From Chryseotalea sp. WA131a (GTDB lineage: Bacteria; Bacteroidota; Bacteroidia; Cytophagales; Cyclobacteriaceae), in contig CP073016.1 in the NCBI GenBank assembly GCA_025370075.1, forward strand, positions 2,480,001 through 2,544,000: a DNA stretch of 64,000 nt, given 5' to 3'. This document shows, in pieces, positions 45,074 through 51,714 of the stretch; positions within the stretch are counted from its first letter, which is position 1; the number at the start of each line of letters is the position of its first letter. Below the pieces are notes generated by a model, which was given only the letters and a program-made list of their open reading frames with translations, made no database searches and was not told where the DNA came from. Both the position numbers and the translations under genes were made by a program.

Positions 45074-46465
45074 CCCAGATTTTGCAGTAGAACTATCCAG
45101 TCAGACTTAGTGGCAGGTTTATTTTTTGGACATTTGAGAATAATCCATCATACCATTGCCTTCTTTTGAGTGGGACGGACATTTTCAGTACCCATTTTTG
45201 GGCTTCCTGCTCCACCCAACTTCCAACTGCAAAGCAGTTGAACCTTAATGTGGAAAGCTTGGGCTGTGGCTGTTTTTGATGGGTTATTTGGCGGAACAGG
45301 CTCATCAAATTATAGGCTACCATCACAAAGCGCATAGCTGTTTCAGTAGCACAAAAACTATCCATGCAAAAGCCTTCTGTACCGAAATCTTCTTTCAACT
45401 CCTTGATCCTGTTTTCGGCATCACCCCTGCGCTTATATTGTTCCCATATTTCTGTTGCCGGCAGGGCTTGGTTAGTGACAAAGGCATGGTACCTTTTGCG
45501 GTACACTTTTTCGTCCGCTATGCCCATGCTGCTGAATAATGTCTTGAGCTTCTTACCCGTTGCCCTGGCCCTGATTTCTTCACTTTGTTTGATGACCACA
45601 ATCCTACGGGCTTTGCCCCAGCCGCCTTGCTGGTAGTTTATTTCCGATACCCATAAGCCTTCGCCTATCGCATTCCATTGGGTGATACCATAAATGCTGG
45701 CTTGTAAATTGGCATACAGCTTACAGGCAATGACGTAGGGGATATTTCTCTGCTCAATGAAATCCAAGACTGTACCGGTACAAAACCCACTATCGGCCCT
45801 GAACAACCCTACTGTTTTGTTTTTGAGGATGGCAAAGGTCTCTTCTAAAAAATGGATGCAGTTGCTGTTGCTCCCTGTATTGCCGCTGCGGTTCCAGCAA
45901 TTGGCCACCATGCGTATGTCATTGACAAAAGCAAACAAGGGATGATGGCTGCCACGGCCAGGCTTCTTGGGGTTGTACCCTTTTTTGCTGCCTTCCTGTT
46001 CCCCGTAACGGGTGATCACACTGCTGTCCATATCCAACGTATAATTGTCGAATTGGATCTGCTCAAAAAACCACGTGTACAGTTCAATGAAAATTTGGTG
46101 GTTCATTGAGGGCGTAAACTTTTTAAAGAACCGCCCGAAGGTGGTCCCCGAAGCAACCCGCTTCCATCCAAATATCTGGCGCAACACTTCATCAACCCGC
46201 ACCACCGCTGTGTGACTAAAACGAAAGCAACCAATCCAGATGCCCACCCAAAAACTCTCTATTATACCCACGGCATCTATCCGGTTGTTACTCTTGCTCT
46301 CAGGCAAACCAAGCTCGGCCAACTTCTTGCTGATCCCAGTTTGGTCAATCAATATTTTCATCTCTTTCATCCCGCCCCACGCTGTTACTAATTTATCGGT
46401 ATAGTGGTGTTCCATATTCAAATATAAGACACCTTGTCACTATTTCATTCTACTGCAAAATCTGG
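45074..46465. mobile_element. IS1380-family insertion sequence, complete (1392 bp)
   Basis: Perfect 19-base terminal inverted repeats: CCCAGATTTTGCAGTAGAA at 45074-45092 and its complement at 46447-46465. TTAAA is duplicated on both flanks. It encodes a full-length transposase on the minus strand that fills the whole element. Intact ends, gene and target duplication indicate a recent, probably active insertion. It landed at the end of an older ISAs1 remnant and about 85 bases before a tRNA operon. Confidence 0.93.
45093..46421 (-). CDS. IS1380-family transposase
   Basis: 442 residues, DDE type. Catalytic regions visible: LDMDSSVITRYGEQEGSKKG (first Asp), LFRADSGFCTGTVLDFIEQR (second Asp) and KRRGDAENRIKELKEDFG (Glu, with the Y/K-R-x-x-E-N-R pattern). 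No frameshift or internal stop. The gene starts 26 bases inside the right inverted repeat and ends at the base next to the left one. Confidence 0.93.
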   Translation of the reverse strand: MNMEHHYTDKLVTAWGGMKEMKILIDQTGISKKLAELGLPESKSNNRIDAVGIIESFWVGIWIGCFRFSHTAVVRVDEVLRQIFGWKRVASGTTFGRFFKKFTPSMNHQIFIELYTWFFEQIQFDNYTLDMDSSVITRYGEQEGSKKGYNPKKPGRGSHHPLFAFVNDIRMVANCWNRSGNTGSNSNCIHFLEETFAILKNKTVGLFRADSGFCTGTVLDFIEQRNIPYVIACKLYANLQASIYGITQWNAIGEGLWVSEINYQQGGWGKARRIVVIKQSEEIRARATGKKLKTLFSSMGIADEKVYRKRYHAFVTNQALPATEIWEQYKRRGDAENRIKELKEDFGTEGFCMDSFCATETAMRFVMVAYNLMSLFRQITHQKQPQPKLSTLRFNCFAVGSWVEQEAQKWVLKMSVPLKRRQWYDGLFSNVQKINLPLSLTG

Positions 46466-46470
46466 GTTAA
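46466..46470. repeat. Target-site duplication, right (TTAAA)
   Basis: Second copy of TTAAA, immediately after the right inverted repeat. Confidence 0.85.
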
Positions 46471-46504
46471 AAGAGATTTGCCTGCAAAATTGCACAAATA
46501 GTCC

Positions 46505-46533
46505 TCTGTTTTTCTGCCATTCTATTATATTTG
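46505..46533 (+). promoter_or_regulatory. Promoter of the tRNA-Ser gene
   Basis: TCTG (46505-46508; one mismatch to TTTG), 17 bases, TATATTTG (46526-46533; exact TAnnTTTG). The box is followed by CAGCCC, as before tRNA-Pro. The tRNA begins 17 bases later. Confidence 0.65.
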
Positions 46534-46550
46534 CAGCCCTTAAGTGCTCT

Positions 46551-46639
46551 GGAGAGGTGGGTGAGAGGCTTAAACCAACAGTTTGCTAAACTGTCGTAGG
46601 GGTTAAACCTTACCGGGGGTTCGAATCCCCCCCTCTCCG
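46551..46639 (+). tRNA. tRNA-Ser (anticodon GCT)
   Basis: 89 nt. Acceptor GGAGAGG pairs with CCTCTCC; anticodon arm ACAGT-TTGCTAA-ACTGT gives GCT (reads AGC/AGT); a long variable arm (GTAGGGGTTAAACCTTAC) is the class II mark of serine; T arm GGGGG-TTCGAAT-CCCCC. CCA is not encoded. Confidence 0.97.
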
Positions 46640-46650
46640 CTTACGTTACT

Positions 46651-46724
46651 GGTCTCGTAGCTCAGCTGGATAGAGCAACTGCCTTCTAAGCAGTAGGTCG
46701 CTGGTTCGAATCCAGCCGGGATCA
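46651..46724 (+). tRNA. tRNA-Arg (anticodon TCT)
   Basis: 74 nt. D arm GCTC-agctggatag-GAGC-like, anticodon arm CTGCC-TTCTAAG-CAG (TCT, reads AGA/AGG), T arm CTGG-TTCGAAT-CCAG. The acceptor GGTCTCG / CGGGATC contains G-T pairs. It lies 11 bases after tRNA-Ser and is probably co-transcribed. Confidence 0.95.
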
Positions 46725-46732
46725 CAAAAAAA

Positions 46733-46762
46733 TTGGCTCATAAAGATGTTTTCATATCTTTG
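46733..46762 (+). promoter_or_regulatory. Promoter of the tRNA-Pro gene
   Basis: TTG (46733-46735), 19 bases, TATCTTTG (46755-46762; exact TAnnTTTG), then CAGCCC as at the tRNA-Ser promoter. tRNA-Pro starts 18 bases after the box. This promoter is also the only clear one upstream of the GIY-YIG genes. Confidence 0.7.
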
Positions 46763-46780
46763 CAGCCCATTAAAAATGTT

Positions 46781-46854
46781 CGGGGTGTAGCGTAGCCCGG
46801 TATCGCGCTTGGTTTGGGACCAAGAGGTCGTCAGTTCGAATCTGGCCACCCCGA
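46781..46854 (+). tRNA. tRNA-Pro (anticodon TGG)
   Basis: 74 nt. Acceptor CGGGGTG / CACCCCG with A discriminator; the C1-G72 pair is typical of bacterial tRNA-Pro. Anticodon arm CTTGG-TTTGGGA-CCAAG gives TGG. T arm CAG-TTCGAAT-CTG. Its 3' part from 46825 onward is copied twice downstream, each time with the terminator. Confidence 0.97.
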
Positions 46855-46855
46855 C

Positions 46856-46885
46856 AAAAGCCTCTCAATAATTGGGAGGCTTTTT
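46856..46885 (+). terminator. Terminator after tRNA-Pro, directly before GIY-YIG gene 1
   Basis: Stem AAAAGCCTCTCAA / TTGGGAGGCTTTT with loop TAA and a five-T tract, about 13 pairs. Only 7 bases separate its T tract from the ATG at 46893, so the hairpin occupies the leader of the nuclease gene. Confidence 0.88.
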
Positions 46886-46892
46886 CAATTTT

Positions 46893-47141
46893 ATGGCGTT
46901 CATAGTTTATATACTCTTCAGCGAGTCCTGCCAAAAATTCTACAGCGGCCAGACGCATGATTTTGAGAATAGGCTAATTGAACATAACAGTGGCGAAACA
47001 AAATCCATTAGGTCTTGTGCACCATGGAGGCCCGTTTGGACAAAAGTGGTCTACACACGGTTAGAGGCTGTCGCGCTGGAAAAGAAAATAAAATCGAGGG
47101 GAGCGGCAAGGTTCCTGGCTGACATAGGTGCCTCTATTTAG
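46893..47141 (+). CDS. GIY-YIG family small nuclease, copy 1
   Basis: 82 residues from the ATG at 46893 (MAFIVYILFSES). Single GIY-YIG domain: first Tyr in VYIL, second in KFYSGQT, the catalytic Arg in FENRLIEHNSGE and the Glu in ALEKKIKSRG. Size fits stand-alone UPF0213/YhbQ-like members, which are common beside Bacteroidota tRNA genes. These hydrolyse DNA with a divalent metal. Its leader is the tRNA-Pro terminator, so expression would need read-through from the tRNA promoter. Its TAG stop lies inside the tRNA-like sequence that follows. Confidence 0.9.
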   Translation: MAFIVYILFSESCQKFYSGQTHDFENRLIEHNSGETKSIRSCAPWRPVWTKVVYTRLEAVALEKKIKSRGAARFLADIGASI

Positions 47142-47198
47142 CCGAATCGCGTGGCGCGCTTCGCGCCAAGGTCGTCAGTTCGAATCTGGCCACCCCGA
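47139..47198 (+). pseudogene. tRNA-Pro-like relic with substituted anticodon arm, copy 1
   Basis: TAGCCGAATCGCG resembles the D arm of tRNA-Pro (TAGCCCGGTATCGCG), then TGGCGCG-ctt-CGCGCCA (47152-47168) stands where the anticodon arm would be, and from 47169 the sequence is identical to tRNA-Pro from its variable loop to the discriminator A. The 5' acceptor strand is absent, so no working tRNA can form. Confidence 0.75.
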
Positions 47199-47199
47199 C

Positions 47200-47229
47200 A
47201 AAAGCCTCTCAATGATAGGGAGGCTTTTT
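47200..47229 (+). terminator. Terminator copy 2, before GIY-YIG gene 2
   Basis: AAAAGCCTC ... GAGGCTTTTT with loop changed to TCAATGATAGG. Same placement: 7 bases before the next ATG. Confidence 0.85.
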
Positions 47230-47236
47230 CAATTTT

Positions 47237-47485
47237 ATGGCGTTCATAGTTTATATACTCTTCAGCGAGTCCTGCCAAAAATTCTACAGCGGCCAGACGC
47301 ATGATTTTGAGAATAGGCTAATTGAACATAACAGTAGCGAAACAAAATCCATTAGGTCTTGTGCGCCATGGAGGCCCGTTTGGACAAAAGTGGTCTGCAC
47401 ACGGTTAGAGGCTGTCGCGCTGGAAAAGAAAATAAAATCGAGGGGAGCGGCAAGGTTCCTGGCTGACATAGGTGCCTCTATTTAG
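47237..47485 (+). CDS. GIY-YIG family small nuclease, copy 2
   Basis: 82 residues, differing from copy 1 at two positions: HNSSETK for HNSGETK and VVCTRL for VVYTRL, plus one silent change. All catalytic residues (Y in VYIL, Y in FYSGQT, R in ENRLIEH, E in LEKKI) are kept, so both copies appear functional. The very low divergence indicates a recent duplication. Confidence 0.9.
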   Translation: MAFIVYILFSESCQKFYSGQTHDFENRLIEHNSSETKSIRSCAPWRPVWTKVVCTRLEAVALEKKIKSRGAARFLADIGASI

Positions 47486-47542
47486 CCGAATCGCGTGGCG
47501 CGCTTCGCGCCAAGGTCGTCAGTTCGAATCTGGCCACCCCGA
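47483..47542 (+). pseudogene. tRNA-Pro-like relic with substituted anticodon arm, copy 2
   Basis: Identical to the first relic, including the TGGCGCG-ctt-CGCGCCA hairpin at 47496-47512, then the tRNA-Pro 3' part to 47542. Confidence 0.75.
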
Positions 47543-47543
47543 C

Positions 47544-47574
47544 AAAAAGCCTCTCAATGATAGGAGGCTTTTTT
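47544..47574 (+). terminator. Terminator copy 3, right end of the array
   Basis: AAAAAGCCTC ... GAGGCTTTTTT, the form with the longest T tract and no nuclease gene behind it. It is probably the original tRNA-operon terminator. The BatB-like gene begins 52 bases later. Confidence 0.85.
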
Positions 47575-47625
47575 ATTTTTGAAGTACTTGCTACTTTTAG
47601 CCGCTCTTATAAATGATCTTTTAAC

Positions 47626-48594
47626 GTGATTTTCTTTCGCTCGCTCGGTTGGTTTGAGGTGGTTCTGGCAATTTTATTTGTAGGGTTCTACCTTCTTTAC
47701 ATCCTAAAACTTTGGCGAATAAGTCGAATATTAAAAACCCCGTTCTATACAATCATCCTAAAATTAGGTATCCGAATAACCTTATTCGCCCTGCTCATTA
47801 TTGCCTATTTGGGACCATCGTTTGGCTCCTCCAAACGCGAAATCAAATCGGTTGGCAAAGACATTATGATTTGTGTGGATCTCTCCAAATCTATGGATGC
47901 CTTTGACGTTCCACCTACGCGATTGGAGAAAATCAAATACGAGATGAAAAAGATTGTGGCTGCTTTTAATTCCGATCGAGTTGGCGTGATCATCTTTTCA
48001 TCAGAAGCGTTTATGCAATGCCCCCTTACCTTTGATCAGAATGCGCTCAACCTTTTTATTGAAACCATGAATACCAGCTTGGTGCCCTCCTCCGGCACTG
48101 ATTTTGCGCCAGCTTTAAAAATGGCTTTAAAAAAACTGGATGAAGAAACCACTAGTTCTGCCCAACAAAAATCAAAAGTGATAATCTTAATTAGCGATGG
48201 CGAAGACTTTGGTGAAGAAACAAGCGAAATTGCACGCGAAGTGGAAGACCAAGAAATAAAGCTGTTCACTCTTGGCGTTGGCACCGAAAAAGGAAGCCAG
48301 ATTCAAACCGGGCGGGGATACAAAACAGACAATAGCGGAAATGTAGTTGTATCAAAATTGAATGCAACTTCGTTAAAGTCGTTGGCCAGCAAAACGAATG
48401 GTCAATATTTTGAAATTAATGAGAGCAGAAACGATGTAAACCGATTGATTAGCACCATCGGCAAGATTGAAGGCGAGCTGCGCGATGCGCGCACCGTAGA
48501 CGTTTCGGCCAATCGCTATTTTTACTTTTTGTTGGCTGCCTTAATTTTGTTGGTGTTGGATTTATTGGTAAGCATAAAAACCGTAACGATATGA
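47626..48594 (+). CDS. BatB-like von Willebrand factor A membrane protein
   Basis: 322 residues starting at GTG 47626; an in-frame stop at 47614 leaves no earlier choice. Two N-terminal membrane segments, a VWA domain with the MIDAS motif DLSKSMDAFDV and a T in SSGTDFAPALKMAL, and a C-terminal membrane helix (YFYFLLAALILLVLDLLV). In the Bacteroidota aerotolerance (Bat) operon BatA and BatB are such proteins and bind partner proteins in the periplasm. Its stop overlaps the BatC-like ATG. MoxR, BatA and BatD are not present next to it. Confidence 0.88.
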   Translation: MIFFRSLGWFEVVLAILFVGFYLLYILKLWRISRILKTPFYTIILKLGIRITLFALLIIAYLGPSFGSSKREIKSVGKDIMICVDLSKSMDAFDVPPTRLEKIKYEMKKIVAAFNSDRVGVIIFSSEAFMQCPLTFDQNALNLFIETMNTSLVPSSGTDFAPALKMALKKLDEETTSSAQQKSKVIILISDGEDFGEETSEIAREVEDQEIKLFTLGVGTEKGSQIQTGRGYKTDNSGNVVVSKLNATSLKSLASKTNGQYFEINESRNDVNRLISTIGKIEGELRDARTVDVSANRYFYFLLAALILLVLDLLVSIKTVTI

Positions 48595-49484
48595 AGTGGG
48601 GATTTCTTTTGTTGTTTGCCTTGCTCATCACAGATTTAGACAAGATCGGTAAAATCAATACGGCCAAAACCGAAGCCAAAAAAGCCTTTCTGGCTGGCGA
48701 CTTCAAGACAGCCGCTGCTAAATACAAGTATTTGGTTGATTCGTTAGGCGTTACCGAAGATGAAGTGCGCGCCAACTTAGCGGCTTCTTATTTTCAATTG
48801 AAAGACACCGCCAATGCGCTCAATACCTATTCTCAACTAACCCAAAGTACCAACAAAAGAATCAACTCCGTAGCCAACCAGCAATTGGGCGTGATGGCAG
48901 ACACGAATGGAAAGTCGGAAGAAGCACTGAACTATTTTAAGCAAGCGCTAAAAGCCGCTCCTGAAAATCAAGAAGCGCGCTACAATTATGAAGTGGTAAA
49001 GAAGAAAATTGAAGAGCAGAAAAAGCAGGAAAAGCAAAAGCAAGATCAAAAACAGGATAAAAAAGAAGATCAAAAAAACGATCCTAATCAGGACAAAAAA
49101 GACCAGCAAAAAAAAGACCAAGACAAAAAAGATCAGGAAAAGAAAGAGCAGGAGAAAAAAGACCAAGAAAAGAAAGATCAAAAAGATCAGCAGAAGAAAG
49201 ACCAAGACAAAAACGATCAACAGAAAAAAGAAGAGCAAAAAGATAAAGACCAGCAGAAAAAGGAACAAGAAAAGAAAGAGCAGGAACAAAAAGAGCAAGA
49301 GCAGAAGGAAAAAGAAAAAAAGGGGATTCCTCCCTCAGTAGCGGACAAATTAAAGGAAATGCAAATCACCGAAGAGAAGGCCAAAATGATTTTGGAAGCT
49401 ATGAAAAATCAAGAAGTACAATACCTTCAGCAAAACAAGAGGAAGGCAACTAAGCCAAAGGAGAAGGGTAAGCCAGATTGGTAA
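48591..49484 (+). CDS. BatC-like TPR protein with long Lys/Gln/Asp-rich tract
   Basis: 297 residues. N-terminal hydrophobic signal (WGFLLLFALLITDLDKIG) followed by about three tetratricopeptide repeats (AFLAGDFKTAAAKYKYLVDS, NLAASYFQLKDTANALNTYS, DTNGKSEEALNYFKQALKAA). Residues about 140-245 are an almost pure run of K, Q, D and E (KKDQEKKEQ-type units), then a short C-terminal segment (KLKEMQITEEKAKMILEAM). This order is that of BatC. The TPRs may hold the BatB partner; the charged tract is probably a flexible helix. Coupled to BatB by ATGA overlap. Confidence 0.85.
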   Translation: MKWGFLLLFALLITDLDKIGKINTAKTEAKKAFLAGDFKTAAAKYKYLVDSLGVTEDEVRANLAASYFQLKDTANALNTYSQLTQSTNKRINSVANQQLGVMADTNGKSEEALNYFKQALKAAPENQEARYNYEVVKKKIEEQKKQEKQKQDQKQDKKEDQKNDPNQDKKDQQKKDQDKKDQEKKEQEKKDQEKKDQKDQQKKDQDKNDQQKKEEQKDKDQQKKEQEKKEQEQKEQEQKEKEKKGIPPSVADKLKEMQITEEKAKMILEAMKNQEVQYLQQNKRKATKPKEKGKPDW

Positions 49485-49487
49485 GCT

Positions 49488-50456
49488 ATGGTCAAAAAAA
49501 TCACCCGTATTTTTGGGTATTCACTTGGCTCAATTCTGTTGATTATTCTTTTACTCAGCATTGCGTGGAACCAATCTGATATTCCGGTTGCAGAATTAGA
49601 AAAAAAGTATTTTGTACCCGGTAGTTCTTACCTCGCAATTGGGCCCGACAAAATTCATGTACGCCAACAAGGTGCGGGGCATCCTGTTTTTTTATTGCAC
49701 GGAAGTTTTGCATCGCTTCACACTTGGCATGCGTGGGAAAAAGAACTCAGCCAACATTATCACACCATCTCATTGGATTTTCCCGGTCACGGATTGACAG
49801 GGCCTTCTGCATCGGCCAGGTATTCAACTGATGATTATGAAAAACTTGTATTCGAAATTGCCGATCAACTAAACATCGATTCGTTTTATGTTGCTGGCAA
49901 CTCCATGGGTGGTTTAGTTGCGTGGAAGATGGCATTGCATAACCCGGGTCGCGTAAAGAAATTAATTCTGGTGGATGCTGCAGGTTTCTGGAAGATTTCA
50001 ACCGACAGCGTTTCCAAAGCGCAAAGCCGGCCATTTATTTTTAAGTTGCTCCAAAATGATTGGGTTGCCAATGCAGTCGTAAAAATCACTCCTAAATTTT
50101 TGTTTCGTTATAACTTAAAACAAGTGTATGGCGATCCTGCCAAGGTAAAAGAAGAGGACGTAGATCGATTCTATGATCTGATGATGCGAGCGGGCAACCG
50201 ACTGGCAACTACGCAGCGGCTGCGTCAGCCTGGCAAAAATTTACAAGACAGCATCCGTTCTATTAAAGTACCAACATTGATTATGTGGGGAGAGAAAGAC
50301 GCCTGGATTCCCGTTATCAATGCCTATCAATTTAAGGATGCTATATCCAATTCAAAGCTATTGATTTTTGATGGTGCTGGCCACGTGCCTATGGAAGAAA
50401 TCCCGGAGCAATCGGTGAGAGAAGCCCTAAGTTTTTTACAGCAGAAACCATGGTAA
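49488..50456 (+). CDS. Alpha/beta hydrolase, membrane-anchored
   Basis: 322 residues. An N-terminal helix (SLGSILLIILLLSIAWN) probably anchors it with the catalytic domain in the periplasm. HG oxyanion region FLLHGSFASLHTW, nucleophile S139 in GNSMGGLVAW, acid near TLIMWGEKDAWIP and His in GAGHVPMEE complete the triad. Substrate not predictable (lipase, esterase or haloalkane-type). Three bases separate it from the BatC-like gene, so it is in that operon. Confidence 0.87.
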   Translation: MVKKITRIFGYSLGSILLIILLLSIAWNQSDIPVAELEKKYFVPGSSYLAIGPDKIHVRQQGAGHPVFLLHGSFASLHTWHAWEKELSQHYHTISLDFPGHGLTGPSASARYSTDDYEKLVFEIADQLNIDSFYVAGNSMGGLVAWKMALHNPGRVKKLILVDAAGFWKISTDSVSKAQSRPFIFKLLQNDWVANAVVKITPKFLFRYNLKQVYGDPAKVKEEDVDRFYDLMMRAGNRLATTQRLRQPGKNLQDSIRSIKVPTLIMWGEKDAWIPVINAYQFKDAISNSKLLIFDGAGHVPMEEIPEQSVREALSFLQQKPW

Positions 50457-50657
50457 AATTGCCAAAAGCAAACACACTAACAGCCACAGGTAAAATCGCT
50501 TTCCCACATTTTTAATCATAGGTTCCAATCGTTAAACCATACGTCTTAACGAAGGCAAGATGGCTAGGTTACTTCATTAACATCTGCTTAACATTATTTT
50601 CTCACAAGGGAGGAAGTACGGCAAGGTTTTTCTAAACTTGCATTCGAAAGAATCGCT

Positions 50658-51611
50658 ATGACCAAATATACTTTTACTGAAAAGAAAGACACACGGTCTG
50701 GCTTTGGTGCCGGCCTTCAAGAACTAGGAAAATCTAACCCAGATGTGGTGGCACTTTGTGCCGACCTTACAGGTTCCCTTAAAATGGATGCTTTTAAGAA
50801 AGACTTTCCTGATCGGTTCTTTCAAGTAGGCATAGCCGAAGCCAATATGATGGGCCTGGCAGCAGGCATGACCATTGGTGGGAAGATCCCTTTTACGGGT
50901 ACCTTTGCCAACTTTTCTACAGGTCGAGTGTATGATCAGATTCGGCAATCAATCGCTTACTCAGGTAAAAATGTTAAGATTTGCGCCTCTCATGCAGGGC
51001 TTACATTAGGAGAAGATGGTGCGACCCACCAAATACTAGAAGACATTGGTATGATGAAAATGTTGCCAGGCATGACGGTGATCGTGCCTTGTGACTACAA
51101 TCAGACCAAAGCCGCTACCCTTGCCTTGGGCAGCCATGTGGGGCCTGCCTACTTACGTTTTGGAAGACCCAGTTGGCCGATTTTTACTGCCCCTGATAGA
51201 CCCTTTACCATTGGAAAGGCAGATAAGATGATTGATGGTAAAGATGTGACCATCTTTGCAACGGGGCATTTGGTGTGGCATGCTATTGAGGCGGAAAGCA
51301 AATTGGAAGAAGCTGGAATAAGTGCCGAAGTAATAAACATCCATACCATTAAGCCGTTGGATATTGAAGCCGTGCTGGCATCCGTTCAAAAGACAAAGTG
51401 TGTGGTTACCTGCGAAGAACATCAGATGAATGGAGGCTTAGGCGATAGCATTGCACAAGTACTGGGTCGCCTCTACCCTGCCCCAGTAGAAATGGTGGCC
51501 GTTCATGATAGCTTTGGCGAGAGCGGAACGCCTACGCAGTTGTTGAAGAAATACGGATTGTCGCCCGAAGATATTGTAAAGGCTGTAGAGAAAGTACTTA
51601 AAAGAAAGTAG
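50658..51611 (+). CDS. Transketolase C-terminal half
   Basis: 317 residues that correspond to the pyrimidine-binding and C-terminal domains: ALCADLTGSLKMDAFKKDFP, FFQVGIAEANMMGLAAGMTI (the Glu that activates thiamine diphosphate), SHAGLTLGEDGATHQILEDI and AVHDSFGESGTPTQLLKKYG. Split transketolases keep an N-terminal half of about 280 residues elsewhere, usually just upstream; here the upstream gene is a hydrolase and no N-terminal half lies in the window. Pentose phosphate pathway if a partner exists; a DXS-like or other role is less likely. Confidence 0.9.
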   Translation: MTKYTFTEKKDTRSGFGAGLQELGKSNPDVVALCADLTGSLKMDAFKKDFPDRFFQVGIAEANMMGLAAGMTIGGKIPFTGTFANFSTGRVYDQIRQSIAYSGKNVKICASHAGLTLGEDGATHQILEDIGMMKMLPGMTVIVPCDYNQTKAATLALGSHVGPAYLRFGRPSWPIFTAPDRPFTIGKADKMIDGKDVTIFATGHLVWHAIEAESKLEEAGISAEVINIHTIKPLDIEAVLASVQKTKCVVTCEEHQMNGGLGDSIAQVLGRLYPAPVEMVAVHDSFGESGTPTQLLKKYGLSPEDIVKAVEKVLKRK

Positions 51612-51714
51612 CCATTGTTCGTGGCAAACTATTTGCCGATTATCTCTTTTTGAATTAAAATAGATGTGAGTCATTGAGTTGGAATTAATCAACTTATGCT
51701 CGTGTAAATAGTAA

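Larger units (their letters stand above)
46825..47574. repeat. Tandem array of a 344-bp unit: tRNA-Pro 3' part + terminator + GIY-YIG gene
   Basis: Unit 1 is 46825-47168 and unit 2 is 47169-47512; I count five substitutions between them (two in the terminator loop, three in the gene). A third, partial unit (47513-47574) holds just the tRNA 3' part and the terminator. The unit boundary lies at AGGTCGTC, in the variable loop of tRNA-Pro. The intact tRNA is at the left end. The pattern fits insertion of a tRNA-targeting element with duplication of the tRNA 3' end, followed by tandem amplification. Confidence 0.92.

Noticed and set aside
46646..46958. Open frames over the tRNA genes
   Set aside because: They translate tRNA sequence; GC-rich tRNA genes commonly give spurious frames.
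46781..47574. CRISPR-like reading of the repeated region
   Set aside because: The repeats are 344-bp units containing a gene and tRNA parts, not short repeats with unique spacers; no cas genes are present.
48948..49298. 116-codon Leu/Phe-rich minus-strand frame
   Set aside because: Antisense of the Lys/Gln/Asp-rich tract of the BatC-like gene; composition is a direct result of the purine-rich strand.
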